Origin: Kastovskya adunca ATA6-11-RM4
GTDB taxonomy: Bacteria; Cyanobacteriota; Cyanobacteriia; Cyanobacteriales; Coleofasciculaceae
Assembly: GCA_019359445.1 (NCBI GenBank)
Contig: JAHHHJ010000023.1
Span: forward strand, 1-64,000
Length of the DNA: 64,000 nt
Direction: 5' to 3'
Below are positions 45,907-54,637 of the stretch, in pieces. Position 1 is the first letter of the stretch. The number at the start of each line of letters is the position of its first letter. The position numbers and the translations under genes were made by a program. The notes beneath the pieces are model-generated. The model had not been told where the DNA came from. It made no database searches and was given only the letters and a program-made list of their open reading frames with translations.

Positions 45907-46413
45907 TCAGAGTGAGTCAATCTCGTCAATTTCATTAACAAGCTGTAAAACGCTGTTGTATAGAGGTTCTGCAACCCAAAATCCAGCGTCGTTGACCAAA
46001 GCATCCAATAAAGGCTTTACCTCAGCAATCAAGCCTTGACTTTTAGCTTCGACCAAGATTCCCAAAATACCTGTATATCGAAGGTTTAACCTAGTTGCTA
46101 CTAGCCGACCCCGGCGCTCATCAATTAAAACTTGCTCGGCTTGGCTCTCGACTGCTAGGGCGATCGCCTCAGCTTCTCCAATGTCAAGTTCGTTACTTAG
46201 TGCTTCGACAAGAGTGCGATCGCTAACAGCACGAGTTTGAATCCACTCAATGGTTTGTACTTCGGTTGCGCCTGCAATGGGAAAATTTGGATCAGTTAGT
46301 TCCCGATAAACGGCTTCAGGAATAAGAACTGTTCTGTAAAGTTGATGGAGAAGATGAAGCTGATTTATTGCGGCAAGATTGTTAAGGGGTGATGTATCGC
46401 TAACAACAATCAC
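45907..46413 (-). CDS. DUF3368 PIN-like toxin
   Basis: The 168-residue protein matches the DUF3368 branch of the PIN-domain superfamily, whose members are ribonuclease toxins. Acidic active-site positions are seen in VVSDTSPLNNL (Asp6), ELDIGEAEAIALA (the central Glu pair) and VLIDERRGR (Asp). It starts with GTG at 46413, overlapping the upstream antitoxin stop by four bases (GTGA). The order antitoxin then toxin and the overlap are typical of type II modules. Confidence 0.87.
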   Translation of the reverse strand: MIVVSDTSPLNNLAAINQLHLLHQLYRTVLIPEAVYRELTDPNFPIAGATEVQTIEWIQTRAVSDRTLVEALSNELDIGEAEAIALAVESQAEQVLIDERRGRLVATRLNLRYTGILGILVEAKSQGLIAEVKPLLDALVNDAGFWVAEPLYNSVLQLVNEIDEIDSL

Positions 46414-46655
46414 AATCTGCCCATGTCCCGCAGATTTTGAATGTCTTGCTCAAAATCTTCCACCCCGTAATGCACTGGAATGCGGCGACTAGCAAGTAGG
46501 TGCTGAAATGCAACACGGTGCATTCCTGCAAAACGGCTGGCTTGAGCGTGGGTAAGCTTCTCACGCTGAAAGAGCATGACAGCGATTTCTTGACGCATTT
46601 CAGCCTCAGTCATGCGAGTTGCAGTTAAAATTTCGTTGGGGACAACAACACTCAT
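46410..46655 (-). CDS. UPF0175 family antitoxin
   Basis: The 81-residue protein is of the UPF0175 type, a small DNA-binding protein usually paired with DUF3368 toxins. It has the pattern MTEAEMRQEIAVMLFQREKLTHAQASRFAGMHRVAFQHLLASR, with a predicted helix-turn-helix in the middle, followed by a C-terminal VHYGVEDFEQDIQNLR that should bind the toxin. It is first in the pair and probably autoregulates it. Confidence 0.88.
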   Translation of the reverse strand: MSVVVPNEILTATRMTEAEMRQEIAVMLFQREKLTHAQASRFAGMHRVAFQHLLASRRIPVHYGVEDFEQDIQNLRDMGRL

Positions 46656-47027
46656 GGCTAAACTCCTCGCTACGTCTATTATTCTAATCCCCCTGAGTCA
46701 GCAAATATCTGTGTCCTGTCCGAGCTAGCTAACACTGCGTTGGTAAGGTTTTGGTATCTGAAAATTCTTTACAGATTGAAGGAATCAGAGAAGATAGCAG
46801 TAAGACAGCCAGGAGCGATCGCACTCCCTCTCACAGAGTCAAGGATAGCCATTTTTTCACGCCTCTGTCCCAGTTTCGCATCTAAATTGAGAGCGATCGC
46901 TGTTGACTAACCATCTTGGTAACCTGGTGTTGTCTATGGACAATCAGAAAATGTGTTGTGTAATTTAGTTGTTGGGGCGCTTTATTCTGCTCGCAAACTA
47001 TCCTAAAATTGGGATCGAATCACAACC
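46656..47027. other. intergenic region holding one copy of a duplicated gene tail
   Basis: The 372 bases between the toxin-antitoxin pair and the YaaW-like gene contain several HIP1 sites and, at about 46843-46905, a segment that matches the 3' tail of the decayed oxidoreductase found on the other side of the YaaW-like gene (47687-47749). The rest has no recognised feature. Confidence 0.6.
46843..46905. repeat. direct repeat copy A (decayed oxidoreductase 3' tail)
   Basis: About 50 of 63 bases match copy B at 47687-47749 in the same orientation. On the minus strand it reads SDRSQFRCETGTEA-stop, parallel to GDRSQFSYATGRET-stop in copy B. This shows that the repeat is a piece of a gene end and not random low-complexity DNA. 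Confidence 0.7.
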
Positions 47028-47681
47028 ATGCAAGAGTTTCATAAAATTGTCAGTTTGGTTACGGAAGAGCAACGACAGAACATGGCCCAGCTGACCGATT
47101 CAGCATTTGGTAATTCCCCGGAAACTCTTTGCAATCATATACGCTATCTCAGGGCTGGAAGTATTGGTCAACTTTTCTGGAATAACTCTTGGAAGCAAGT
47201 TGTGACAGATGTTGCTGACCACATTGATATTGATTGGTTTAGCACATTAAAAGGTCGTAGTTGGCATAACTTGGAATCTCAAGAAATAGAAACTGCTGTT
47301 GTTGCCAAATTATTTCAAAACATGCTATCTCAACTCTCACCAGAGCAGCGACAACAGATTGTCATGGAGATGAAAAAAGAGACTGATGACCCACATCTTG
47401 AAGGCTTGCTACTAGGTGGTAGTGCAATGGCTGTTGCAAGGATGAGTGGTTTTGGGGTGTATTTGTTAGCAAGTACTGTACTGGGCAGCCTTACTAATGC
47501 TCTGGGAATCACTCTGCCTTTTGCAGTTTACATGGGCATGAGTCAAACTATTGCGTTTATCCTGGGGCCTGTGGGATGGGTAGCACTAGCTGGGAGCATT
47601 CTCTTTACGCTTAACCAACCCAACTGGAATCGTCTATCGTTAGCTGTCGTGTATGTCTCAATGCTTCGACATTCAACGTAG
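47028..47681 (+). CDS. YaaW-like (UPF0174-type) protein
   Basis: The 217-residue protein has a soluble helical N-terminal half, including ETLCNHIRYLRAGSIGQLFW and EIETAVVAKLFQNMLSQLSPEQRQQIVMEM. A Gly-rich hydrophobic C-terminal half follows (about 133-200), with two or three possible membrane segments. This layout resembles E. coli YaaW and related uncharacterised proteins, some of which are linked to stress or toxin functions. The match is by overall pattern, so it is tentative. The gene is flanked by imperfect 63-bp direct repeats and lies beside a toxin-antitoxin pair, so it may have come in by transfer. Confidence 0.5.
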   Translation: MQEFHKIVSLVTEEQRQNMAQLTDSAFGNSPETLCNHIRYLRAGSIGQLFWNNSWKQVVTDVADHIDIDWFSTLKGRSWHNLESQEIETAVVAKLFQNMLSQLSPEQRQQIVMEMKKETDDPHLEGLLLGGSAMAVARMSGFGVYLLASTVLGSLTNALGITLPFAVYMGMSQTIAFILGPVGWVALAGSILFTLNQPNWNRLSLAVVYVSMLRHST

Positions 47682-47686
47682 TTGAA

Positions 47687-47749
47687 GGTAGCCACATTTT
47701 CACGTCTCCCGCCCGGTTGCATAGCTAAACTGAGAGCGATCGCCCAACA
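47687..47749. repeat. direct repeat copy B (decayed oxidoreductase 3' tail)
   Basis: This is the partner of 46843-46905. It includes a HIP1 site and forms the 3' end of the minus-strand pseudogene at 47693-47990. Confidence 0.7.
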
Positions 47750-47990
47750 TCTGACCCTGTACTAGAAGTTGGTTTCCGTAGGCGAGTTGAGCAAGTTCCC
47801 AAGCTTTCAGTGCCTTGACGACATCATGGTTATGCTTAACGAGAGCATCTGCAAGAGCGATCGCGTATTATTCCAGTTCTTTAACTTCCTCAATACCTTC
47901 ATCAGACAAAAGGGAAGCTTTCGCTTTTTCAGCATCTATTCCAAACTCAGCCGTGAGATTAGCTAGAGTTTTGACATCAACTAATAACAG
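47693..47990 (-). pseudogene. decayed DsbA-like / FAD-monooxygenase gene fragments
   Basis: One minus-strand frame, broken by a single TAA at about 47869-47871, encodes two recognisable pieces. The first (VDVKTLANLTAEFGIDAEK and SDEGIEEVKE) resembles the C-terminal part of DsbA/FrnE-like oxidoreductases. The second (ALADALVKHNHDVVKALKAWE then LAYGNQLLVQGQMLGDR) resembles the C-terminal end of FAD-dependent aromatic monooxygenases. The two belong to different families, so this is a joint left by deletion between two neighbouring genes, not one decayed gene. Assignments rest on motif resemblance. Confidence 0.6.
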
Positions 47991-47998
47991 CACGGTAA

Positions 47999-48817
47999 GT
48001 GATTCGTTTTCAACAGTCTCCCAGAAGCTATTCAAACCGCCGTCAGAAGCCTTTGCTGGCGAGACGGCTAATAATCATTGCTGTGGCGATCGCCACTAGC
48101 CTAGGAGTCATTTTCACGCAACTGCAGCCCGGACAAAGCCTCGATCCCTCTCAATTTCTGCCTACCCTGCAAGCACACTCCTTGCCCCCTCACCTCAGCC
48201 AATGGCAAGACACAAATAGTAGAGGGGATTACTTTGAGGAAATCCAACCTACCCCAGTTGGCTATCTAATCTGGTCGCAATTTCCCCTCAAGCTCTACAT
48301 TGAGCGCCCCGTTAATGCCTCCTTGTCAGCCAGTAGCCAGCAGCGCTTCCAGGAGTGGGTTGAGGCGGTCTTGCCAGCGGTAGAAGCATGGAGTGCCTAC
48401 CTGCCTTTAGAAGTCGTGGAAGACTCCGCCGCCGCTGATATTAAAATTTGGCGATCGCGTCCTCCCCTTATAGCCTCCCTTGACCGGGAAAACGGCAAAT
48501 TTCAAATTCCTCGCGCTCGTGCTGCTGAGACACGCTACGAATTTTACCTGCGCCCAACATCAAACAATGCCACTGTCTTGTCCCATCGCTGCACCATTCA
48601 CCTCAGCCCAGACCAAAGTAACGAGTACACCGCCGCCACAGCTCGTCACGAACTCGGTCACGCTTTGGGGATCTGGGGTCATAGTCCTGTAGAAACCGAT
48701 GCCTTGTATTTTTCCCAAGTGCGGAATCCGCCGCCAATTTCTCCCAGAGACATCAATACCCTCAAGCGCATCTATCAGCAGCCAACGCGCTTAGGATGGG
48801 CAATGCCTGAGAATTAA
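47999..48817 (+). CDS. membrane-anchored metzincin-like zinc peptidase
   Basis: The 272-residue protein (GTG start) has a basic N-terminus and a membrane anchor or signal segment (about 23-42), so the rest should lie outside the cytoplasm. The zinc motif HELGHALGIWGH spans residues 217-228: His217, Glu218, His221 and His228. The third His is one residue further away than in the classical HExxHxxGxxH. The position of the metzincin Met-turn is probably TDALYFSQ (233-240), with Leu in place of Met. The segment RNPPPISPRDINTLKRIYQQPTRLGW follows, as in other cyanobacterial members. Its substrate is unknown. Confidence 0.8.
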   Translation: MIRFQQSPRSYSNRRQKPLLARRLIIIAVAIATSLGVIFTQLQPGQSLDPSQFLPTLQAHSLPPHLSQWQDTNSRGDYFEEIQPTPVGYLIWSQFPLKLYIERPVNASLSASSQQRFQEWVEAVLPAVEAWSAYLPLEVVEDSAAADIKIWRSRPPLIASLDRENGKFQIPRARAAETRYEFYLRPTSNNATVLSHRCTIHLSPDQSNEYTAATARHELGHALGIWGHSPVETDALYFSQVRNPPPISPRDINTLKRIYQQPTRLGWAMPEN

Positions 48818-48944
48818 CCGTTAAACTACTGCCAGGCGTTCTCTTCCATCTGTACAAGTAGCGGCAACTAGGACGAGACAGAGAGTAGCGATCGCCAAAT
48901 GCCTTCTATCGCCAAAACCTGCCAGTTAGGTAAATTTGTAACCG

Positions 48945-50099
48945 CTAGGATAAAGCATGACCGCTCAACGGCAACTGCTGCTGCTGTAATACATCGACGT
49001 AAAGCTTTTCTAGCTGAGTGATATTACGACTAAGGGTGTAGCGTTCTAGAACGCGGGAGCGGGCTTTTTTCCCCAATAACTTTGTCCATTCGCAGTGATC
49101 GCGCAGGAGGGGGAAAAGGGTTTGTAGCTGGGTGGCAACGCGATGAGTGTTGAGAATCACACCTGCGCCATCTTCCAGGACTTCGCCATCCGCCCCGGCA
49201 TCGGTGGCAACGCAGGCAACACCACACGCCATTGCCTCTAGTAACGACAACGATAACCCTTCTAAAAACGACGGCAAAATAAAAACATCAGCGGCACGAA
49301 GAATCTCAATTCGTTGGTGTTCATCCTCAACAAATCCCAGCCAAATGACGCCGTACTCGGAGTCGTAGAAAGGCTCTAGAGAAGGCTTTAAAGGGCCATC
49401 ACCGACAATAACTAACTTGCACTTTGGGCCCATATCCGAGTGCTTCCAGGCGCGTAGCATGGCCTCTACGTTCTTTTCTGTAGAGATGCGTCCTTGGTAA
49501 ACAAATAAGCGTTCGGCATCAAATCGGGCTTTGAGATTGTTGATACCAGGGGAATATTTTTGCACATCAACTCCGTTGGGAATGATTGCCACTCGCTCTG
49601 GTGGCACACCTAATTTCACCAGGAAGTCCCGTTGCAGTTGGGAGAAGATCACCACACGGTTGTAATGCGCCAGGAAGGGTGCGTACAACTGATAAGTAAA
49701 CAGTTGAGTTCCTGACTTGAGATTGCGCCGCTTGCCATCAAAGGGCGGATGGAAAGTAGCGACTAAGGGAAGATTTAACTCTTCACAAATGTCTGGCAGG
49801 AGAAAGTCTAAAGGAGAAAGAGTCAGGGATGCATGGACAACGTCAGGCTTGAGTCGTTGGAGCGATCGCGCCAAAACTTTACTCGCCTTCAAGGTCGGAA
49901 TTGTATAAATCTGAGACTTGTACAAGAAAGGCAGAGAAACTTCTTGACATCCTGACCAAGTACCGGGGTCAGATTCCTCTTGAGCAAAGTGCAGGAAACT
50001 GACTTGATTGTTCCGCTCTAGGAGCGCATTTGTAACTTCACGACCGTAGGTAACATTGCCACAAAACGGTGATTTTTTTCCGAGCCAGGCGATATGCAT
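48945..50099 (-). CDS. glycosyltransferase family 4-like protein
   Basis: The 384-residue protein has the GT-B fold of retaining glycosyltransferases: an N-terminal acceptor domain (FCGNVTYGREVTNALLERNNQVSF) and a C-terminal nucleotide-sugar domain beginning near VAIIPNGVDVQKYSPG. The E-x7-E motif reads EGLSLSLLEAMACG, with the donor-binding Glu residues present. It probably transfers a hexose in cell-envelope, glycolipid or exopolysaccharide synthesis. The MFS transporter gene lies upstream in the same direction with a 134-base gap. Confidence 0.9.
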   Translation of the reverse strand: MHIAWLGKKSPFCGNVTYGREVTNALLERNNQVSFLHFAQEESDPGTWSGCQEVSLPFLYKSQIYTIPTLKASKVLARSLQRLKPDVVHASLTLSPLDFLLPDICEELNLPLVATFHPPFDGKRRNLKSGTQLFTYQLYAPFLAHYNRVVIFSQLQRDFLVKLGVPPERVAIIPNGVDVQKYSPGINNLKARFDAERLFVYQGRISTEKNVEAMLRAWKHSDMGPKCKLVIVGDGPLKPSLEPFYDSEYGVIWLGFVEDEHQRIEILRAADVFILPSFLEGLSLSLLEAMACGVACVATDAGADGEVLEDGAGVILNTHRVATQLQTLFPLLRDHCEWTKLLGKKARSRVLERYTLSRNITQLEKLYVDVLQQQQLPLSGHALS

Positions 50100-50233
50100 T
50101 TAGCTTTTAGCAAGTTTAGCGTTCAGCAGTTAGCGTTGGAATTGTCGAGGTCAGATAGAATATACGAATTTTTGTCTATCCTGGAAACCCACTGAATCAA
50201 CTTGCCAACAGCTAACAGCAAATGTTTTCACTC

Positions 50234-51730
50234 TTATTTGTCAGCTTTAGTTGATACCGTTGATCCTGTACCGGAAATATACCAGGTTAAGAACCCTCCC
50301 GCGATTGCTAATGCCGCTAAACCTAATAAAACGGCTTTCAATCCCAGTAATGTCTCCGCTACCCCGGCTAAAGCTAACGGCAAGCTTAAGGCAATGTTAA
50401 TTGCATTATTTTGCAAGCCGAACACCTTGCCGCGCATTTCTTCGGGAGTCTCTGCCTGAATTGTGGTTTGCATGGGAATCCCCACCAAAGCCGCAAAAAT
50501 CCCCAGTACGGCAGTGAAAAACAATGCCATCCATAGCTGCTGATTAAAAAATGCCAGACCTACCAATGAAATGCCGACCCCCCATGACCCAATTAAACTG
50601 AGTCGTGTATTGGAAAACTGCTGTTCCCTGTGACCAAGAACTGCGGCTCCGGCTGCCATTCCGACACCGCCAGCCGCGAGTAAAAATCCGAACTGGGACG
50701 CCTTCAAACCGGGAATAATTTCCGCCAAGCGCACCGCTAGCACGGATAGAGCGGCAAATACAGAGAATAAAATCACGAGTTGAACCAGAGCATTGCGAAC
50801 TCGGTGATGTTCTTTTAAGTAGCGGATACCATCGCGGATGTCTTCCCAAACGTGGGGTGTTTCTCCTACAGGAGCATTCGTTTGTTCGCCTGTTTTTAGG
50901 AACAGCAGCAGCACTCCTGCGATCGCATAACTGCCCCCAACGATTAGCTCTTTACCAAAATTAAACCCAATTCCTAAAAGGTCTGCCGCTTTGTCGGCGA
51001 GTGCTAAGAGCGGATCGCCCACGGCGAAGCCAATAATCAACGACGCCATCATTGTCGTTGTATATAGGGAATTTGCTGGTAGTAGGTGCTGTCGCTTCAC
51101 AATTAACGGAATCACCGTCTGCTCGGCAGGGGCAAAAAATTGCGTCAGTGTTGAAACTAAAAAAGTAATCAACAAAAGCAGATAAAAGCCGACAGGCAAC
51201 CCGGCAATCGGTGCCAAATCTTGAGATAACCAGAGTAAAAACGGCACCGCGAACACCAAGATGCCGCGCAGGAGGTTGGTTGATACCAAAACAGCTTTTT
51301 TTGGCCAACGGTCTACAAATACCCCGGCAACCGAACCAAACAGTACCGCCGGAATTGTGAAGGCAATCATAATCGCCGACACCCAGCCGCTAATCGTCTG
51401 GTTCACGTCCTGAAAGTGACTGGCAATCAAGGCAATCATTAGCACCAGATAAATCTTATCTGCCAGCTGGGAAAAAACCTGACCGCTCCACAGGGTTAGG
51501 AAGTTACGGTTTTTGAGAACCGGTATAAACCCTCGTGATTCCGGTAGGCTGGCTGACAAATCAGTTAGTGGGCGATGGGACTTATCGTCCGGTTGTAAAT
51601 TTTTGTCTGTACCGGGTGACGGGGAAGTCCCGCTCGACGGCTGCTTTTTAGGAAGGGATTTTTCCGTCACACCAGAAGACTGTTTGTTAACTGGATATTG
51701 TATAGGTCGTTCAAATTCAGATAATTGCAT
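50234..51730 (-). CDS. MFS transporter
   Basis: The 498-residue protein has a hydrophilic N-terminal region of about 70 residues, rich in Ser, Pro and Lys, then about 12 membrane segments from residue 75 onward (FLTLWSGQVFSQLADKIYLVLM). Motif A-like GVFVDRWPKKAVL follows the second to third helix. It is of the MFS group often annotated as enterobactin exporter/multidrug efflux, but its substrate is not known. The gene is followed by a glycosyltransferase gene. Confidence 0.9.
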   Translation of the reverse strand: MQLSEFERPIQYPVNKQSSGVTEKSLPKKQPSSGTSPSPGTDKNLQPDDKSHRPLTDLSASLPESRGFIPVLKNRNFLTLWSGQVFSQLADKIYLVLMIALIASHFQDVNQTISGWVSAIMIAFTIPAVLFGSVAGVFVDRWPKKAVLVSTNLLRGILVFAVPFLLWLSQDLAPIAGLPVGFYLLLLITFLVSTLTQFFAPAEQTVIPLIVKRQHLLPANSLYTTTMMASLIIGFAVGDPLLALADKAADLLGIGFNFGKELIVGGSYAIAGVLLLFLKTGEQTNAPVGETPHVWEDIRDGIRYLKEHHRVRNALVQLVILFSVFAALSVLAVRLAEIIPGLKASQFGFLLAAGGVGMAAGAAVLGHREQQFSNTRLSLIGSWGVGISLVGLAFFNQQLWMALFFTAVLGIFAALVGIPMQTTIQAETPEEMRGKVFGLQNNAINIALSLPLALAGVAETLLGLKAVLLGLAALAIAGGFLTWYISGTGSTVSTKADK

Positions 51731-51800
51731 TCGCTAATTTTCGGGTGATTAATAGAACCCATCTTTACTAAACATCAGTTATATGTTGTGTTGATCTCAC

Positions 51801-52706
51801 TCATTCGGGCAAAGCGATCGCATCGACTAAAGTTGCCGAGCGAATCGAGCGACCGAACTGATACTGAGCATAATCTCGCAGGAGCCGCTCAATCGTCACC
51901 CAGCCTCTTTGGGTAGACGGCTGTCCCCCTGATACCTGCTCAATTTGCGGTAAATCTGCCTCCCCTAACTGCTGCAGTAGCGCTAATTCTACGGCATTCA
52001 GTTTGACGTTAATCTTGGGGGGTATGGGGGCAGGAATGACTTGGTAACTGTTGGTAGCTTCTGCCACCCGTCCTTCTCTAACAGCCATAGGAGACAAGCC
52101 TCTCAATCCAGACTCATTTCCTGACAAAGTGACTGTTCCGCCCGCATCCATGCTGAATCCGACTCGCCAGTCCGGGTCGAGAAAATTCGGCTTGAGCGGA
52201 TGTTGGGTGACACAGCAAGCTTGCACCTGAGGAGCAACACCTCCTAGGGCAAGTAGGTGAAAGACACCTTGAGAAAGATGAGCAAACACCCCTGTTCCTG
52301 AAGCCTGAAGGCTTTTTGTGTTTGGTAAAACGGCAATTCGCCGCAGATGTTCGCTCAACAATTCATAAAGCTCTACTTGCGGCTGCTCGCTCAATGCTTG
52401 GTAGAGAACGATTTCTGCTAAGTACTGACTGGCAGCCAACTTACCCAAATCTTGGCTCAAACCCGGATAGGATTCCAAGGTTTCCGCCTGAGTAATTTTA
52501 TCGAGCGATCGCCCCTTTGCCAGCAGTAACTCATTAACCACAAACAAACCAGTTCTTCCCCCTAGCTTCGAGTTTTGCTTCCGCGCTCCCGGTGCTACAA
52601 CTCGAATCAAGCCACACTCCCGCGTCAAAATCGTTACCAATCTATCCGCCTCACCTAGAGGCATACTTTTAAGATTGATTCCAGTAGCTTTGTAAGTTCG
52701 GCTCAT
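51801..52706 (-). CDS. recO: DNA repair protein RecO
   Basis: RecO helps load RecA onto SSB-coated single-stranded DNA in the RecFOR pathway. The 301-residue product begins [32 protein letters not shown], the OB-fold N-terminal domain, and has the helical C-terminal part. The Cys zinc-finger of many RecO proteins is absent here. ATG 52706 is the natural start because the longer frame adds 39 residues that resemble no RecO. deoC lies just upstream, and the two are probably cotranscribed. Confidence 0.92.
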   Translation of the reverse strand: MSRTYKATGINLKSMPLGEADRLVTILTRECGLIRVVAPGARKQNSKLGGRTGLFVVNELLLAKGRSLDKITQAETLESYPGLSQDLGKLAASQYLAEIVLYQALSEQPQVELYELLSEHLRRIAVLPNTKSLQASGTGVFAHLSQGVFHLLALGGVAPQVQACCVTQHPLKPNFLDPDWRVGFSMDAGGTVTLSGNESGLRGLSPMAVREGRVAEATNSYQVIPAPIPPKINVKLNAVELALLQQLGEADLPQIEQVSGGQPSTQRGWVTIERLLRDYAQYQFGRSIRSATLVDAIALPE

Positions 52707-52782
52707 TGAGACTAGAGATGAAGGAGTGATGATCGAAAGCAACAGGCAAAAGTAAAACTGTAATATTTTTAACTTTTTACTC

Positions 52783-53454
52783 CTACTCCAGCATATCGAG
52801 TTGTTGCAACAATTCAGGGCCACGAGATGTTCCTAAGCGTGTTGCTCCTGCCGTCACCAACTCAAAGGCTTGCTGAATTGTCCGAATACCTCCTGATGCC
52901 TTAATGCCAATTTGTCCATGAGTGAGTTCCTTGAGCAAGCGAACGTCAGCAACTGTTGCACCGCCCTGCCAGCCCGTGCTAGTTTTCACGAACTGTGCCC
53001 CAGCATCTTTACAGATTTCCACAGCCAGTTGCTTTTCCGCATCTGTCAGCAGGGCAGTTTCCAAAATCACTTTCACCAGTTTCCCGGTTTCTTCACAGAT
53101 TTGGGCAATCTCCCGATATAACTCATCCGTTTTCCCCGCTTTCAACCCTCCCAGATGCATCACCACATCTAATTCTGTTGCGCCATTTTCTACCGCCTCT
53201 TGGGCTTCATAGAGCTTGGTAGCGGAAGTGGTTGCCCCTGCGGGAAACCCAATCACAGTACAAACTTGAGGCGATTTACCATGCAGTAGTTCCGCTGCTT
53301 GTTTCACATAAACCGGATACACGCACACCGCCGCAAACTGGTAGCGGTCTGCCTCTTCACAACACTTTCTCACTTGCTCTGGTGTTGCCGTTGGATTCAG
53401 CAGTGCGTGATCGATTAGTGGAGCAATATCTATCTCTGGATAGGCTTCAGCCAT
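52783..53454 (-). CDS. deoC: deoxyribose-phosphate aldolase
   Basis: DeoC reversibly cleaves 2-deoxyribose 5-phosphate into glyceraldehyde 3-phosphate and acetaldehyde. The 223-residue TIM barrel has the opening [14 protein letters not shown], the Schiff-base Lys in [10 protein letters not shown], the second conserved Lys in [10 protein letters not shown] and the phosphate loop [10 protein letters not shown]. All catalytic residues are present. It is divergent from the phnD-like gene, and upstream of recO, a common cyanobacterial order. Confidence 0.95.
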   Translation of the reverse strand: MAEAYPEIDIAPLIDHALLNPTATPEQVRKCCEEADRYQFAAVCVYPVYVKQAAELLHGKSPQVCTVIGFPAGATTSATKLYEAQEAVENGATELDVVMHLGGLKAGKTDELYREIAQICEETGKLVKVILETALLTDAEKQLAVEICKDAGAQFVKTSTGWQGGATVADVRLLKELTHGQIGIKASGGIRTIQQAFELVTAGATRLGTSRGPELLQQLDMLE

Positions 53455-53719
53455 TATTTATTTTGTCTTTTTGACAACGTTTTATCTTAGTTATCTTTGA
53501 TCAAACTCTTCAGAAAAACTAGATAGTCAGTTATTTGTAAGCTTCCCCGTTCTCTCATAGACAAGGCTTCCCGCTTCGGAGGTGCCCTCGTGAACTGTTT
53601 AGAGCAGGAGCGATCGCTGAAGGCTGAAGGATAAAATTAACAGGAGGTTGCCTCAGAGTTAATGCTGACTAAGTTTTATCTTTTTATCCCTTGCTTCTTT
53701 TTTGAGAAATCACTAATAA

Positions 53720-54637
53720 ATGAGAAAATTTTTCTTCCCCGGGCTGCTGCTACTGCTCTTATTGCCCATTACCGCCTGTACTCCCTCACAAAACACCACC
53801 TCCTCTAGTGGAGAGAAAACTCTCCAACCCTTTACTACAGGGGCTATTCCTGACCAAGATCCAGAAAAATTACAGCGGCTGTATAGCAATCTGGCAGATT
53901 ACCTGGAAGCGGAGTTAGGTGTTCCGGTAGAGTACAAACCCGTTACCGATTATGCAGCGGCGGTTACAGCCTTCCGGGTAGGGGATTTAGACATGGTTTG
54001 GTTTGGCGGCTTAACAGGAGTGCAGGCGCGATCGCAAGTTCCCGGTGCTGAAGCGATCGCCCAACGAGACATTGACGAGCGCTTTAGAAGCGTATTCATC
54101 GCCAACAAAAATAGTGGTATTTCCGCCATCAAAGACATTCAGGATTTACAGGTTTTGAAAGGACACACCTTCACCTTTGGTAGTGAGTCGTCTACCTCTG
54201 GGCGGTTGATGCCGCAATATTTCTTGCAACAAACAGGCGTTAAACCCGAAGACTTCAAAGGAATTACCGGATTTTCCAGTTCCCACGATGCCACAATTCA
54301 ATTTGTACAAGCGGGAACCTATGAAGTTGGGGCGTTGAGCGAGCAGGTGTGGAAAAGTCGCTTAGAAGCCGGGGAAATCGATCTAGACAAGGTTCAGGTG
54401 ATTTGGCAAACACCACCTTACTATGACTACCACTGGGTGATTAACCCTCGCGTCAAAGAGCGCTACGGCGAGGATTTCACCGAACGAGTGCAGGCGGCAT
54501 TATTAAAGCTTGACCCCAATAATCCCGAACAAAAGGAAATTCTCGATTTATTCGGAGCCGCAAAGTTTATTCCTACAAAAAACTCTAACTACGCCAACAT
54601 TGAAGCCATAGGTCGAGATATCGGCAAGATTAAGTGA
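53720..54637 (+). CDS. phosphate/phosphonate-type ABC transporter substrate-binding lipoprotein
   Basis: The 305-residue protein has a lipoprotein signal (LLLLLLPITAC, Cys near residue 20) and then the PhnD-like type 2 periplasmic-binding fold: TTGAIPDQDPEKLQRLYSNLADYLEAELGV, DLDMVWFGGLTGVQARSQVPGAEAIAQRD and TFTFGSESSTSGRLMPQYFL. It should be attached to the outer face of the plasma membrane. It overlaps the ATPase gene by four bases. No permease gene follows, so the system is incomplete locally. Substrates of such proteins are phosphonates, phosphite or other oxyanions. Confidence 0.88.
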   Translation: MRKFFFPGLLLLLLLPITACTPSQNTTSSSGEKTLQPFTTGAIPDQDPEKLQRLYSNLADYLEAELGVPVEYKPVTDYAAAVTAFRVGDLDMVWFGGLTGVQARSQVPGAEAIAQRDIDERFRSVFIANKNSGISAIKDIQDLQVLKGHTFTFGSESSTSGRLMPQYFLQQTGVKPEDFKGITGFSSSHDATIQFVQAGTYEVGALSEQVWKSRLEAGEIDLDKVQVIWQTPPYYDYHWVINPRVKERYGEDFTERVQAALLKLDPNNPEQKEILDLFGAAKFIPTKNSNYANIEAIGRDIGKIK

